Assembly (NCBI GenBank): GCA_037349105.1
Contig: JAYJMM010000113.1
Location: forward strand, 1,674,001 to 1,738,000
Length of the DNA: 64,000 bases
From: Limnomonas spitsbergensis
Lineage: Eukaryota; Chlorophyta; Chlorophyceae; Chlamydomonadales
Direction of reading: 5' to 3'
Shown here: in pieces, positions 11,621 through 25,000 of the stretch
How the letters are laid out: every line of letters starts with the position of its first letter
Numbering within the stretch: the first letter of the stretch is position 1
Program-made: the position numbers and the translations under genes
The notes under the pieces: generated by a model
Databases searched by the model: none
Told to the model about the DNA's origin: nothing
The model's input: only the letters and a program-made list of their open reading frames with translations

Positions 11621-12148
11621 CCTGCTCTTAACAACTGCCATGCTTGGGCGTCACAAAATAAATGAAGCCTTGAAGGTATTCTAGTCATTCGTCCCACAAG
11701 CCAGAGAACTTATTAGATTTGACAGCAGCGACCTACTTTATAACTCATGATTCGTTCTCCTGTCGTTACCAAATCCTTCACTAGTGCATTACAAGAGATG
11801 ATTCCAAAAATCACAGTGTTGGCAACTGAGACAAGAGTACACGCATGAGCATGCCACAGAGTATTGTGGCGGTCATATGCCGTTTGTAAGCGTCAGTTGA
11901 TTTTAATTGTAATCATGGCATTGGCTGCTGCGGCCTGGCTATCAACCCAGTTACACAAACAAAAACTGGAACAAAGCTTAAAGTAATGCATTACGGCAAT
12001 AACGGCCAATCGCCAAGTTCATGAGAGTCACCCGGGGGGGGAGATGGTCCCAAACAACTATTTGTGCGCCTATTTCGCCCCAAATTGGCGAGAATGTGAT
12101 ACTCACATGCAAAGTGGGAGCTGAGCTAAGCATCCTAGCACACAAAGT

Positions 12149-12672
12149 ATGAACATGTCTGGACAACCAAGGTTCACAAAGTTTGAACATGTTGAGGCAG
12201 AAGATGATCCACAATTTGAAAATGGCCTGTGGCCTGACAACCAGATAGGGGCTTTAGTGATGTCTGGCCAACCAAGGTACACAAAATATGTACACAATGC
12301 AGCAGAAATGGATCATCACTTTCAAAATAGCCTACTGCCTGACAACTAGGGGCTTCAGTGAGATCTGGACACCCAAGGTCCACACAGTTTCACGTGTTGA
12401 AATAAAAAGTGATTTACACTTTGAAAATGGCCTACAGCCCGACAACCAGGGGTTTCAGTGAGGTATGGACAACCAAGGTCCACAACGTATGAACATGTTG
12501 ACGCAGAAGATGATCCACACTTTGAAAATGGCCTACAGCCCGACAACTAGGGGCTTCAGTGATGTCTATACAATCAAGGTCCACAAAGTATGAACATGTT
12601 GGCGCAGAAGGTGATCCACACTTTGACAATGGCCTACAGCCCGACAACTAGGGGCTTCAGTGAGGTCGGGAC
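12149..12672. repeat. ~100-bp tandem repeat, about 5 copies (unit 1)
   Basis: GACAACTAGGGGCTTCAGTG, GTCCACAAAGTATGAACATG and GCAGAAGATGATCCACACTT recur about every 100 bp. The array lies downstream (3') of the Asp-box exon on the minus strand. Confidence 0.8.
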
Positions 12673-13060
12673 AACGAATATCTGTGAGGTGTTTTTTCAG
12701 TCCAACGGGGCATCACATATGATGCATGGGACTAGTGCTGGTAAACCGGTACAAGCACTAAGTACGCTAGGACAGCAAGCGTAAGCCAATGACCGCCCTA
12801 GAACTAGAGTATCCCCACCACACATCAATTGTGAGACAAGCTGACTGGTAAAGAGCCAGACATCAGCTTATGCAAACAAGCAAGAGCTACACATGGGATG
12901 TGAGGGATGGAGGAAACAATGCGGCATATTCTGAGGACATGTCCTCCGCATACTCATCCACTACAGAGTCATGCTAACGGTTCCGGCGCGGATGTGGCCT
13001 TGGCCCAGGCTGCGCTGTTTCCTTAACGCTCACGCCCCCCACGGGGCGTAGCTTTCTTTC

Positions 13061-13962
13061 TTACAGAGTCCTGCTCCAATCGCCTCCGCCGTTCTTGGTA
13101 ATATACACATAATCGTTGAAGGCCGCCGCCAAAAGCGTACTGCCGTCGTAAGAGTACGCAAGTGCTATCCATGGCTTTGATGGCGCACTCGTTTCACTGA
13201 ATATAAGAGCTTCAGTTTCAGTAGTGAAGATATGACCGCGGTCTGGGCCAGTGCTTAGTGCCATCTTCGACAAATTGCCGGAAAAGGCGGCTGCAGAATA
13301 ATTTTCCGGGTCGGTAGGATTAGAAGTTAAAGTTAGGCCTCCGTATGCACTAGTGTAAATAGTAGTTGTACCTGCTATTGAGATGGCGATAGTGTAGGAG
13401 GCGTCATGGGTCATAGCCAGCACCCCATTAAAGGTGTACCGAAGTGAACTGTTGCTGCGCGTCCACGTGTGTCCACTATCTTGACTGGAGGCGTAATATG
13501 TGTCCGTCACCGAAAGCAAGATCGTGCCGTTGCCAGAGCCTGCAATTCCAATATACCTCGTATTTGATTCAAAAGACGTTACCGACGACCGATCCACCCA
13601 CGTCGCTCCGCTGTCAATACTTGTGAACACACCAGTCATCGAAGATGCTGCCAATTTCACACCGTCCCATGAGATGGTTATGCCAGTCCAGAGCTCGACA
13701 TTTGCCCTGGGCGACCAGGAACTCCCAGAGTCAGCGCTGATGTATATATGTCCATTAGAGATTGTGGCTGCCATCTTGGTGCCATCGTCTGACATAGCTA
13801 TACTTGTCCACTGACTTCCCCCAGTTTCTACCGACCGCTCAAGCCATGCGTCACCTCCATTGCGACTAATCCAAATGCTCCCGCTCACAATAACCACTGC
13901 AAGTGTTAGGCCGTCAGCACTGGAAGCCACAGAGGGTGCGGTAAATGGAGACGATACGCCAC
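13061..13962 (-). pseudogene. Duplicate Asp-box exon (unit 1)
   Basis: Identical, as far as I can see, to the functional-looking exon at 19012-19913. It has the same acceptor (TGTCACAG before GTGGC) and the same stop. In unit 1 the upstream exon is truncated at the duplication junction and lacks signal peptide and N-terminal domain, so this copy probably has no promoter of its own. It could in principle be used as an alternative last exon for the gene starting at 25017; the encoded domain would be the same. Confidence 0.65.
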
Positions 13963-14214
13963 CTGTGACATAGATGAGACAAAGAGTTACATGCAAGTCA
14001 TTATGTTATAGATAACTGCACATAGCCACACAAGTGAAGCATTGGGTCTCTAGGATGGTAAATCATGGCTACACCCGACTCCAACAGGGTATGTCTTCAG
14101 GTTGCCCCCCGAGCTGTGCTTATTGTTCCCTTCAACAAGCCCATGAGGGAAGTAGTTTATTCCTTCAAAATACATCGGTGTGCAACGTCAGGAAACATCA
14201 ATGTAAGGTTGAAG

Positions 14215-17200
14215 CGATCATCAATGTACTGCATCAAGGAACATCAGGGTACATCATCAGGGCACATAAACGTACTGCATCAAGGAACATCAGGGTACAG
14301 CATCAGGGCACATCAGGGTACAGCATCATGGCACATCAGGGTACTGAAGGGAACAACATCAGGGCGTATCAGGGTACAGCATCAGGGCACATCAGGGAAC
14401 AGCATCAGGGCACATCAGGGTACAGCATCAGGGCACATCAGGGTACAGCATCAGGGCACATCAGGGTACAGCATCAGGGTACAACAAGGGAAAAGCATCA
14501 GGGTACATCATCGGGGTTAATCAGGGTACAGCATCAGGGCACATCAGGGTTCAGCATCAGGGTCTGCATCAGGGCACATCAATGTACTGCATCAAGGTAC
14601 ATCACAGTTCAGCATCAGGGCACATCAGGGTACAGTATCAGGGCGCATCAGGGTACAGCATCACAGCACATCATGGTACAACATCGAGGTACATCATCAT
14701 GGCACATCAGGGTACAGCATCTGGGCACATCAGGATGTAGCATCAGGGCACATCAGGGTACAGCAACAGGGCACATCAGGGTGCTGTATCAGGGCACATC
14801 ATGGTACAGCATGAGGGCACAGCAGGGTACATGGTCAGGGCACATCAGCGTATAGCCTCAGAGCACATCAGGGTACAGCATCAGGGCACATTAACGTACT
14901 GCATCAAGGTTCATCAGGGTACAGCATCAGGGCACATCAGGGTATGTACAGCATCAGGGTACATCAGGGTACAGCATCAGGGCACATTATGGTACAGCAT
15001 CAGGGCACATCAATGTACTGCAATAAGGTACATTAGGGTACAGCATCAGGTCACATCAGGGTACATCAACGTACTGCTTGAAGGTACATCAGGGTACATC
15101 ATCAGGGCATATCAGGGTACAGCATCACAGCACATCAACGTACTGCATCAAGGTTCATCGGGGTACAGCATCAGGGCACATCAGGGTACAGCATCAGGGC
15201 ACATCAGGGTACAGCATCAGGGTCTGCATCAGGGTACAGCAGCAGGGCACATCAGGGTACAACATCATGGCACATCAGGGTACGGCATCAGGGCACATCA
15301 GGGAACAGCATGACAGCACATCATGGTACAGCATCAAGGTACATTCAGGATCATCATCATGGCACGTCAGGGTACAGCATCATGGCACATCAACGTACTG
15401 CATCAAGGTACAGCAAGGTACAACATCAGGGCACATCAGGGTACAGCATCAGGGCACATAAGGGTACATCATGGTACATCATCAGGGCACATCAGGGTAC
15501 AGCATCAGGGCACATCAGGGTACAGCATCAGGGCACAAAAGGGTACAGCATCAGGGCACATCAGGGTACATGATCAGGGCACATGAGGGCTACAGCATCA
15601 GGGTACATCATCGGGGTACATCAGGGTACAGCATCAGGGCACATCAGGGTACGGCATCAAGGCACATAAGGGAACATCATCAGGGCTAATCAGGGTACAG
15701 CATCAGGGCACAACATCAGGGCACATCAGGGTACATCAGGGCACATCAGGGTACAACATCAGGGTACATCATCAGGGCACATCAGGGTACAGCATCAGGG
15801 TACAACAAGGGAAAGCATCAGGGTACATCATCGGGGTACATCAGGGTACAGCATCAGGGCACATCAGGGTTCAGCATCAGGGTCTGCATCAGGGCACATC
15901 AATGTACTGCATCAAGGTACATCACGGTTCAGCATCAGGGCACGTCAGGGTACAGTATCAGGGCGCATCAGGGTACAACATCACAGCACATCATGGTACG
16001 ACATCTAGGTACATCATCATGGCACATCAGGGTACAGCATCTGGGCACATCAGGGTGTAGCATCAGGGCACATCAGGGTACGGCAACAGGGCACATCAGG
16101 GTACTGTATCAGGGTACAACAGGGTAAAGCATCAGGGTACATCATCGGGGCACATCAGGGTACAGCATCAGGGCACATCAGGGCTACAGCATCAGGGCAC
16201 CTCATCGGGGTACATCAGGGTACAGCATCAGGGCACATCAGGGTACGGCATCAAGGCACATAAGGGTACATCATCAGGGCTAATCAGGATACAGCATCAG
16301 GGCACATCAGGGTACAGCATCAGGGCACATCAGGGTACATCATCAGGGCTCATCAGGGTACAGCATCAGGGTACAACAAGGGAAAGCATCAGGATACATC
16401 ATCGGGGTACATCAGGGTACAGTATCAGGGCACATCAGGGTTCATCATCAGGGTCTGCATCAGGGCACATCAATGTACTGCATCAAGGTACATCACGGTT
16501 CAGCATCAGGGCACGTCAGGGTACAGTATCAGGGCGCATCAGGGTACAACATCACAGCACATCATGGTGCGACATCGAGGTACATCATCATGGCACATCA
16601 TGGTACAGCATCTGGGCACATCAGGGTGTAGCATCAGGGCACATCAGGGTACAGCAACAGGGCACATCAGGGTACTGTATCAGGGCACATCATGGTACAG
16701 CATGAGGGCACAGCAGGGTACATAGTCAGGGCACATCAGCGTATAGCCTCAGGGCACATCAGGGTACAGCATCAGGGCACATTAACGTACTGCATCAAGG
16801 GTCATCAGGGTACAGCATCAAGGCACATCAGGGTATGTACAGCATCAGGGTACATCATGGTACAGCATCAGGGCACATCAGGGTACATCAACGTACTGCT
16901 TAAAGGTACATCAGGGTACAGCATCAGGGCACATCAGGGTACAGCATCAGGGCACATCAACGTACTGCATCAATGTTCATCGGGGTACAGCATCAGGGCA
17001 CAACAGGGCACATAAGGGTACATCATGGTACATCATCGGGGCACATCAGGGTACAACATCATGGCACATCAGGGTACGGCATCAGGGCACATCAGGGAAC
17101 AGCATCACAGCACATTATGGTACAGCATCAAGGTACATTCAGGATCATCATCATGGCACATCAGGGTACAGCATCAGGTCACATCAGGGTACAACAACAG

Positions 17201-17763
17201 GGCACATTAGGGCACAGCAGGGTACAGCATCAGGTCACATCAGGGTACAGCATCAGGGTATCAGGTTACAGCATCAGGGCACATCAGCGTACATCAGGGA
17301 ATTGCCTCAGGGCACATCAGGGTACAGCTCAGGGCACATCAGGGTACAGCATCAGGGCACGTCAACGTACTGCATCAAGGTATATCAGGGTACATCATCA
17401 GGGCAAATCAGGGTACATCATCAGGGCACTTCAGGGTACAGCATCAGGGCACATCAGGGTACAGCATCAGGGCACATCAGGGTGCAGCATCGGGGCACAT
17501 CAGGGTACAGCATCAGGGCACATCAGGGTTCAGCATCGGGGCACATCAGGGTACAGCATCAGGGCACATCAGGGTATAACATCAGGGCACCCCAGGGTAC
17601 AGCATCAGGGCACATCAGGGTACATTAGGGTAAGTACAGCATCAGGGCACATCAGGGTACGGCATCAGGGTGCAGCATCAGGGTACAACATTAGGGTTCA
17701 ACAAGGAACGGCGCAAGGTACATCAAGGTACAACATCAGGGCACATCAGGGTACAGTATCATG
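14215..17763. repeat. 3.5-kb minisatellite, ~23-bp unit (unit 1)
   Basis: The basic unit is CATCAGGGCA followed by CATCAGGGTACAG (23 bp), with variants such as TGCATCAAGGTACATCAACG. Higher-order structure is visible: a block with TTCAGCATCAGGGTCTGCAT occurs near 14540, 15870 and 16432. All three plus-strand frames stay open for long stretches because the unit has no plus-strand stop and its period is not a multiple of three. The array sits between donor and acceptor of the stalk/Asp-box gene on the other strand. Confidence 0.9.
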
Positions 17764-17845
17764 ACCCTTACTTCATTTCTGCCACATTATTGTAATTCGC
17801 GTTGTAAACATGTAATGGCCAATCCTTCCCTAGCCTGACACTCAC

Positions 17846-18089
17846 TTGGGGATGGGGGGACGGGTGACGGAGGGGAAGGAGAAGGAGGAACAGGCGGGGA
17901 GAAAACATACCGAGGTGGGTGGGGAGGTGAGGGGGGCGGCATAGGTGGGGAAGGAGAGAGTGGGGGAGAAGGAGGGAATGGAGGGGGAAGGGGGGTGGGG
18001 GGTGTAGGGGGTGAGGGGCCTGGGGGTGAGGGAGATGGCGGGATAGGGGGTTGGGGGTTGGGAGGGACAGGGATAGGCGGCGAGGGGGG
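17846..18089 (-). pseudogene. Truncated exon 1, proline-rich end only (unit 1)
   Basis: On the minus strand this encodes the last part of the PPSPSPP stalk and ends at the same donor (CCCCAA before GTGAGT) as the intact exon at 23820. The duplication junction at 18089 removes the signal peptide, the N-terminal domain and most of the stalk. Confidence 0.8.
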
Positions 18090-18099
18090 CACACAAAGT

Positions 18100-18623
18100 A
18101 TGAACATGTCTGGACAACCAAGGTTCACAAAGTTTGAACATGTTGAGGCAGAAGATGATCCACAATTTGAAAATGGCCTGTGGCCTGACAACCAGATAGG
18201 GGCTTTAGTGATGTCTGGCCAACCAAGGTACACAAAATATGTACACAATGCAGCAGAAATGGATCATCACTTTCAAAATAGCCTACTGCCTGACAACTAG
18301 GGGCTTCAGTGAGATCTGGACACCCAAGGTCCACACAGTTTCACGTGTTGAAATAAAAAGTGATTTACACTTTGAAAATGGCCTACAGCCCGACAACCAG
18401 GGGTTTCAGTGAGGTATGGACAACCAAGGTCCACAACGTATGAACATGTTGACGCAGAAGATGATCCACACTTTGAAAATGGCCTACAGCCCGACAACTA
18501 GGGGCTTCAGTGATGTCTATACAATCAAGGTCCACAAAGTATGAACATGTTGGCGCAGAAGGTGATCCACACTTTGACAATGGCCTACAGCCCGACAACT
18601 AGGGGCTTCAGTGAGGTCGGGAC
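18100..18623. repeat. ~100-bp tandem repeat (unit 2)
   Basis: Copy of the array at 12149-12672, with the same unit boundaries. Here it follows the Asp-box exon of the intact gene on the minus strand, separated by about 390 bp of sequence without features apart from a GAGGACATGTCCTC palindrome near 18885. Confidence 0.8.
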
Positions 18624-19011
18624 AACGAATATCTGTGAGGTGTTTTTTCAGTCCAACGGGGCATCACATATGATGCATGGGACTAGTGCTGGTAAACCGG
18701 TACAAGCACTAAGTACGCTAGGACAGCAAGCGTAAGCCAATGACCGCCCTAGAACTAGAGTATCCCCACCACACATCAATTGTGAGACAAGCTGACTGGT
18801 AAAGAGCCAGACATCAGCTTATGCAAACAAGCAAGAGCTACACATGGGATGTGAGGGATGGAGGAAACAATGCGGCATATTCTGAGGACATGTCCTCCGC
18901 ATACTCATCCACTACAGAGTCATGCTAACGGTTCCGGCGCGGATGTGGCCTTGGCCCAGGCTGCGCTGTTTCCTTAACGCTCACGCCCCCCACGGGGCGT
19001 AGCTTTCTTTC

Positions 19012-22000
19012 TTACAGAGTCCTGCTCCAATCGCCTCCGCCGTTCTTGGTAATATACACATAATCGTTGAAGGCCGCCGCCAAAAGCGTACTGCCGTCGT
19101 AAGAGTACGCAAGTGCTATCCATGGCTTTGATGGCGCACTCGTTTCACTGAATATAAGAGCTTCAGTTTCAGTAGTGAAGATATGACCGCGGTCTGGGCC
19201 AGTGCTTAGTGCCATCTTCGACAAATTGCCGGAAAAGGCGGCTGCAGAATAATTTTCCGGGTCGGTAGGATTAGAAGTTAAAGTTAGGCCTCCGTATGCA
19301 CTAGTGTAAATAGTAGTTGTACCTGCTATTGAGATGGCGATAGTGTAGGAGGCGTCATGGGTCATAGCCAGCACCCCATTAAAGGTGTACCGAAGTGAAC
19401 TGTTGCTGCGCGTCCACGTGTGTCCACTATCTTGACTGGAGGCGTAATATGTGTCCGTCACCGAAAGCAAGATCGTGCCGTTGCCAGAGCCTGCAATTCC
19501 AATATACCTCGTATTTGATTCAAAAGACGTTACCGACGACCGATCCACCCACGTCGCTCCGCTGTCAATACTTGTGAACACACCAGTCATCGAAGATGCT
19601 GCCAATTTCACACCGTCCCATGAGATGGTTATGCCAGTCCAGAGCTCGACATTTGCCCTGGGCGACCAGGAACTCCCAGAGTCAGCGCTGATGTATATAT
19701 GTCCATTAGAGATTGTGGCTGCCATCTTGGTGCCATCGTCTGACATAGCTATACTTGTCCACTGACTTCCCCCAGTTTCTACCGACCGCTCAAGCCATGC
19801 GTCACCTCCATTGCGACTAATCCAAATGCTCCCGCTCACAATAACCACTGCAAGTGTTAGGCCGTCAGCACTGGAAGCCACAGAGGGTGCGGTAAATGGA
19901 GACGATACGCCACCTGTGACATAGATGAGACAAAGAGTTACATGCAAGTCATTATGTTATAGATAACTGCACATAGCCACACAAGTGAAGCATTGGGTCT
20001 CTAGGATGGTAAATCATGGCTACACCCGACTCCAACAGGGTATGTCTTCAGGTTGCCCCCCGAGCTGTGCTTATTGTTCCCTTCAACAAGCCCATGAGGG
20101 AAGTAGTTTATTCCTTCAAAATACATCGGTGTGCAACGTCAGGAAACATCAATGTAAGGTTGAAGCGATCATCAATGTACTGCATCAAGGAACATCAGGG
20201 TACATCATCAGGGCACATAAACGTACTGCATCAAGGAACATCAGGGTACAGCATCAGGGCACATCAGGGTACAGCATCATGGCACATCAGGGTACTGAAG
20301 GGAACAACATCAGGGCGTATCAGGGTACAGCATCAGGGCACATCAGGGAACAGCATCAGGGCACATCAGGGTACAGCATCAGGGCACATCAGGGTACAGC
20401 ATCAGGGCACATCAGGGTACAGCATCAGGGTACAACAAGGGAAAAGCATCAGGGTACATCATCGGGGTTAATCAGGGTACAGCATCAGGGCACATCAGGG
20501 TTCAGCATCAGGGTCTGCATCAGGGCACATCAATGTACTGCATCAAGGTACATCACAGTTCAGCATCAGGGCACATCAGGGTACAGTATCAGGGCGCATC
20601 AGGGTACAGCATCACAGCACATCATGGTACAACATCGAGGTACATCATCATGGCACATCAGGGTACAGCATCTGGGCACATCAGGATGTAGCATCAGGGC
20701 ACATCAGGGTACAGCAACAGGGCACATCAGGGTGCTGTATCAGGGCACATCATGGTACAGCATGAGGGCACAGCAGGGTACATGGTCAGGGCACATCAGC
20801 GTATAGCCTCAGAGCACATCAGGGTACAGCATCAGGGCACATTAACGTACTGCATCAAGGTTCATCAGGGTACAGCATCAGGGCACATCAGGGTATGTAC
20901 AGCATCAGGGTACATCAGGGTACAGCATCAGGGCACATTATGGTACAGCATCAGGGCACATCAATGTACTGCAATAAGGTACATTAGGGTACAGCATCAG
21001 GTCACATCAGGGTACATCAACGTACTGCTTGAAGGTACATCAGGGTACATCATCAGGGCATATCAGGGTACAGCATCACAGCACATCAACGTACTGCATC
21101 AAGGTTCATCGGGGTACAGCATCAGGGCACATCAGGGTACAGCATCAGGGCACATCAGGGTACAGCATCAGGGTCTGCATCAGGGTACAGCAGCAGGGCA
21201 CATCAGGGTACAACATCATGGCACATCAGGGTACGGCATCAGGGCACATCAGGGAACAGCATGACAGCACATCATGGTACAGCATCAAGGTACATTCAGG
21301 ATCATCATCATGGCACGTCAGGGTACAGCATCATGGCACATCAACGTACTGCATCAAGGTACAGCAAGGTACAACATCAGGGCACATCAGGGTACAGCAT
21401 CAGGGCACATAAGGGTACATCATGGTACATCATCAGGGCACATCAGGGTACAGCATCAGGGCACATCAGGGTACAGCATCAGGGCACAAAAGGGTACAGC
21501 ATCAGGGCACATCAGGGTACATGATCAGGGCACATGAGGGCTACAGCATCAGGGTACATCATCGGGGTACATCAGGGTACAGCATCAGGGCACATCAGGG
21601 TACGGCATCAAGGCACATAAGGGAACATCATCAGGGCTAATCAGGGTACAGCATCAGGGCACAACATCAGGGCACATCAGGGTACATCAGGGCACATCAG
21701 GGTACAACATCAGGGTACATCATCAGGGCACATCAGGGTACAGCATCAGGGTACAACAAGGGAAAGCATCAGGGTACATCATCGGGGTACATCAGGGTAC
21801 AGCATCAGGGCACATCAGGGTTCAGCATCAGGGTCTGCATCAGGGCACATCAATGTACTGCATCAAGGTACATCACGGTTCAACATCAGGGCACGTCAGG
21901 GTACAGTATCAGGGCGCATCAGGGTACAACATCACAGCACATCATGGTACGACATCTAGGTACATCATCATGGCACATCAGGGTACAGCATCTGGGCACA

Positions 22001-25000
22001 TCAGGGTGTAGCATCAGGGCACATCAGGGTACGGCAACAGGGCACATCAGGGTACTGTATCAGGGTACAACAGGGTAAAGCATCAGGGTACATCATCGGG
22101 GCACATCAGGGTACAGCATCAGGGCACATCAGGGTACATCATCAGGGCACATCAGGGCTACAGCATCAGGGCACCTCATCGGGGTACATCAGGGTACAGC
22201 ATCAGGGCACATCAGGGTACGGCATCAAGGCACATAAGGGTACATCATCAGGGCTAATCAGGATACAGCATCAGGGCACATCAGGGTACAGCATCAGGGC
22301 ACATCAGGGTACATCATCAGGGCTCATCAGGGTACAGCATCAGGGTACAACAAGGGAAAGCATCAGGATACATCATCGGGGTACATCAGGGTACAGTATC
22401 AGGGCACATCAGGGTTCATCATCAGGGTCTGCATCAGGGCACATCAATGTACTGCATCAAGGTACATCACGGTTCAGCATCAGGGCACGTCAGGGTACAG
22501 TATCAGGGCGCATCAGGGTACAACATCACAGCACATCATGGTGCGACATCGAGGTACATCATCATGGCACATCATGGTACAGCATCTGGGCACATCAGGG
22601 TGTAGCATCAGGGCACATCAGGGTACAGCAACAGGGCACATCAGGGTACTGTATCAGGGCACATCATGGTACAGCATGAGGGCACAGCAGGGTACATAGT
22701 CAGGGCACATCAGCGTATAGCCTCAGGGCACATCAGGGTACAGCATCAGGGCACATTAACGTACTGCATCAAGGGTCATCAGGGTACAGCATCAAGGCAC
22801 ATCAGGGTATGTACAGCATCAGGGTACATCATGGTACAGCATCAGGGCACATCAGGGTACATCAACGTACTGCTTAAAGGTACATCAGGGTACAGCATCA
22901 GGGCACATCAGGGTACAGCATCAGGGCACATCAACGTACTGCATCAATGTTCATCGGGGTACAGCATCAGGGCACAACAGGGCACATAAGGGTACATCAT
23001 GGTACATCATCGGGGCACATCAGGGTACAACATCATGGCACATCAGGGTACGGCATCAGGGCACATCAGGGAACAGCATCACAGCACATTATGGTACAGC
23101 ATCAAGGTACATTCAGGATCATCATCATGGCACATCAGGGTACAGCATCAGGTCACATCAGGGTACAACAACAGGGCACATTAGGGCACAGCAGGGTACA
23201 GCATCAGGTCACATCAGGGTACAGCATCAGGGTATCAGGTTACAGCATCAGGGCACATCAGCGTACATCAGGGAATTGCCTCAGGGCACATCAGGGTACA
23301 GCTCAGGGCACATCAGGGTACAGCATCAGGGCACGTCAACGTACTGCATCAAGGTATATCAGGGTACATCATCAGGGCAAATCAGGGTACATCATCAGGG
23401 CACTTCAGGGTACAGCATCAGGGCACATCAGGGTACAGCATCAGGGCACATCAGGGTGCAGCATCGGGGCACATCAGGGTACAGCATCAGGGCACATCAG
23501 GGTTCAGCATCGGGGCACATCAGGGTACAGCATCAGGGCACATCAGGGTATAACATCAGGGCACCCCAGGGTACAGCATCAGGGCACATCAGGGTACATT
23601 AGGGTAAGTACAGCATCAGGGCACATCAGGGTACGGCATCAGGGTGCAGCATCAGGGTACAACATTAGGGTTCAACAAGGAACGGCGCAAGGTACATCAA
23701 GGTACAACATCAGGGCACATCAGGGTACAGTATCATGACCCTTACTTCATTTCTGCCACATTATTGTAATTCGCGTTGTAAACATGTAATGGCCAATCCT
23801 TCCCTAGCCTGACACTCACTTGGGGATGGGGGGACGGGTGACGGAGGGGAAGGAGAAGGAGGAACAGGCGGGGAGAAAACATACCGAGGTGGGTGGGGAG
23901 GTGAGGGGGGCGGCATAGGTGGGGAAGGAGAGAGTGGGGGAGAAGGAGGGAATGGAGGGGGAAGGGGGGTGGGGGGTGTAGGGGGTGAGGGGCCTGGGGG
24001 TGAGGGAGATGGCGGGATAGGGGGTTGGGGGTTGGGAGGGACAGGGATAGGCGGCGAGGGGGGAGGGGGGAAAGGAGGCAGAGGGAGCCCAGAGGGTGCA
24101 GGCAGAGGCGATGGGCTTGGCGGTGTTGGGGGAGATGGACTCGGGTCGGGAGGAGGGGTGACGTATCCAGGGGGGAAGGGGGGGGGAGAGGGGAAGGGGG
24201 GAGGGGGTGGTGGGGAGGGGGGCGAAGGAGGGGGGGGCATGGGCGGTGCAGGGTTTGTGCGGGCTCCAAAGAGCGCGTCTTGGCGGATAATCCTAGGATG
24301 AATGGCACTGGGAAACCACTTATCTCCGAACCATGATACGTAGGTTAAGAACTGATACGGCAGGCAGATAGAGAAGGACGAGCAGGTATTCACCGTCCAG
24401 TGCAGGGCCGGGTTGTTGAGCGTGTTCTGTATGAAGGGTCCGCCAGTCACGTTGTAGACCTCGCCACCAGTCGCGTCGTTGGAGTTAGGATTGCCACAGA
24501 ACGCAAAGGATAGACACGCGCTGAACGTCACTTTGACGTACTCACTGCCAGTAATCGCAGGTGTGATACGAGGCCAAGCGCTCGCCTCGATCGAGGCGAT
24601 GTACACTGTGTCGAGCGGGCTGGTGAGAGACGTGGGTGTTGGCACGAAAAACACTTGAGCGAGGGCGGCAGCCAAGTCAGCTTTAAACTCCAGAGAAGTC
24701 CCGGCGGGGTTCAGGTTGTTGGCAATGTCGCTATAATTGGTCCTGATGTAGAGGACCCACCGCTCAGGCTGGGAAAAGTAGAACGTGCCGTTCGTGTTGT
24801 TAAACGTCATGCTCATGTCACGAGTTTGATTAAGATTGGCGGATAGCGACTTGGGGGGTGATGGTGGTGTGGGGGAGCGAGGAGGGTTGGGCGGATTTGG
24901 TGCTTGAGCTTGTGCACTGTGATGAGATGCCAACAGCGTCAAAAGCATGGCCACGAAGCCACGGTGGGAGAACGATGACATGGCTGATGTTGTGGGAGAA

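Larger units (their letters stand above)
12139..18089. repeat. Tandem duplication, unit 1 (5951 bp)
   Basis: Every position from 12139 matches 18090 onward at an offset of 5951, rising to 5974 after one extra 23-bp minisatellite unit near 22130 in unit 2. The only base difference I noticed is G at 15932 versus A at 21883. The junction is at 18089/18090: proline-rich coding DNA is cut after a run of six G and joined to CACACAAAGTATG, with about 1 bp of microhomology. The unit contains a 100-bp tandem repeat, the Asp-box exon, the minisatellite and the 3' end of exon 1. Confidence 0.9.
18090..24063. repeat. Tandem duplication, unit 2 (5974 bp)
   Basis: Direct repeat of 12139-18089, 23 bp longer because of one extra minisatellite unit near 22130. 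At 24063 the homology ends and the intact exon 1 of the stalk/Asp-box gene continues. Such identity over 6 kb including a minisatellite means a very recent duplication or an assembly duplication. Confidence 0.9.

Noticed and set aside
14215..17763. CRISPR-like array
   Set aside because: Units are directly adjacent with no unique spacers, the host is a eukaryote, and no cas genes are present.
14034..17764. Long plus-strand ORFs in the minisatellite (RVQHQGTSGYSIRAHQGTA type), also at 19985-23738
   Set aside because: The 23-bp unit has no plus-strand stop in any frame and the same peptide repeat appears in all three frames. The array lies in an intron of the opposite strand. No independent coding sign.
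23969..24336. Plus-strand Gly-rich ORFs
   Set aside because: They are the antisense of the proline-rich stalk coding sequence.
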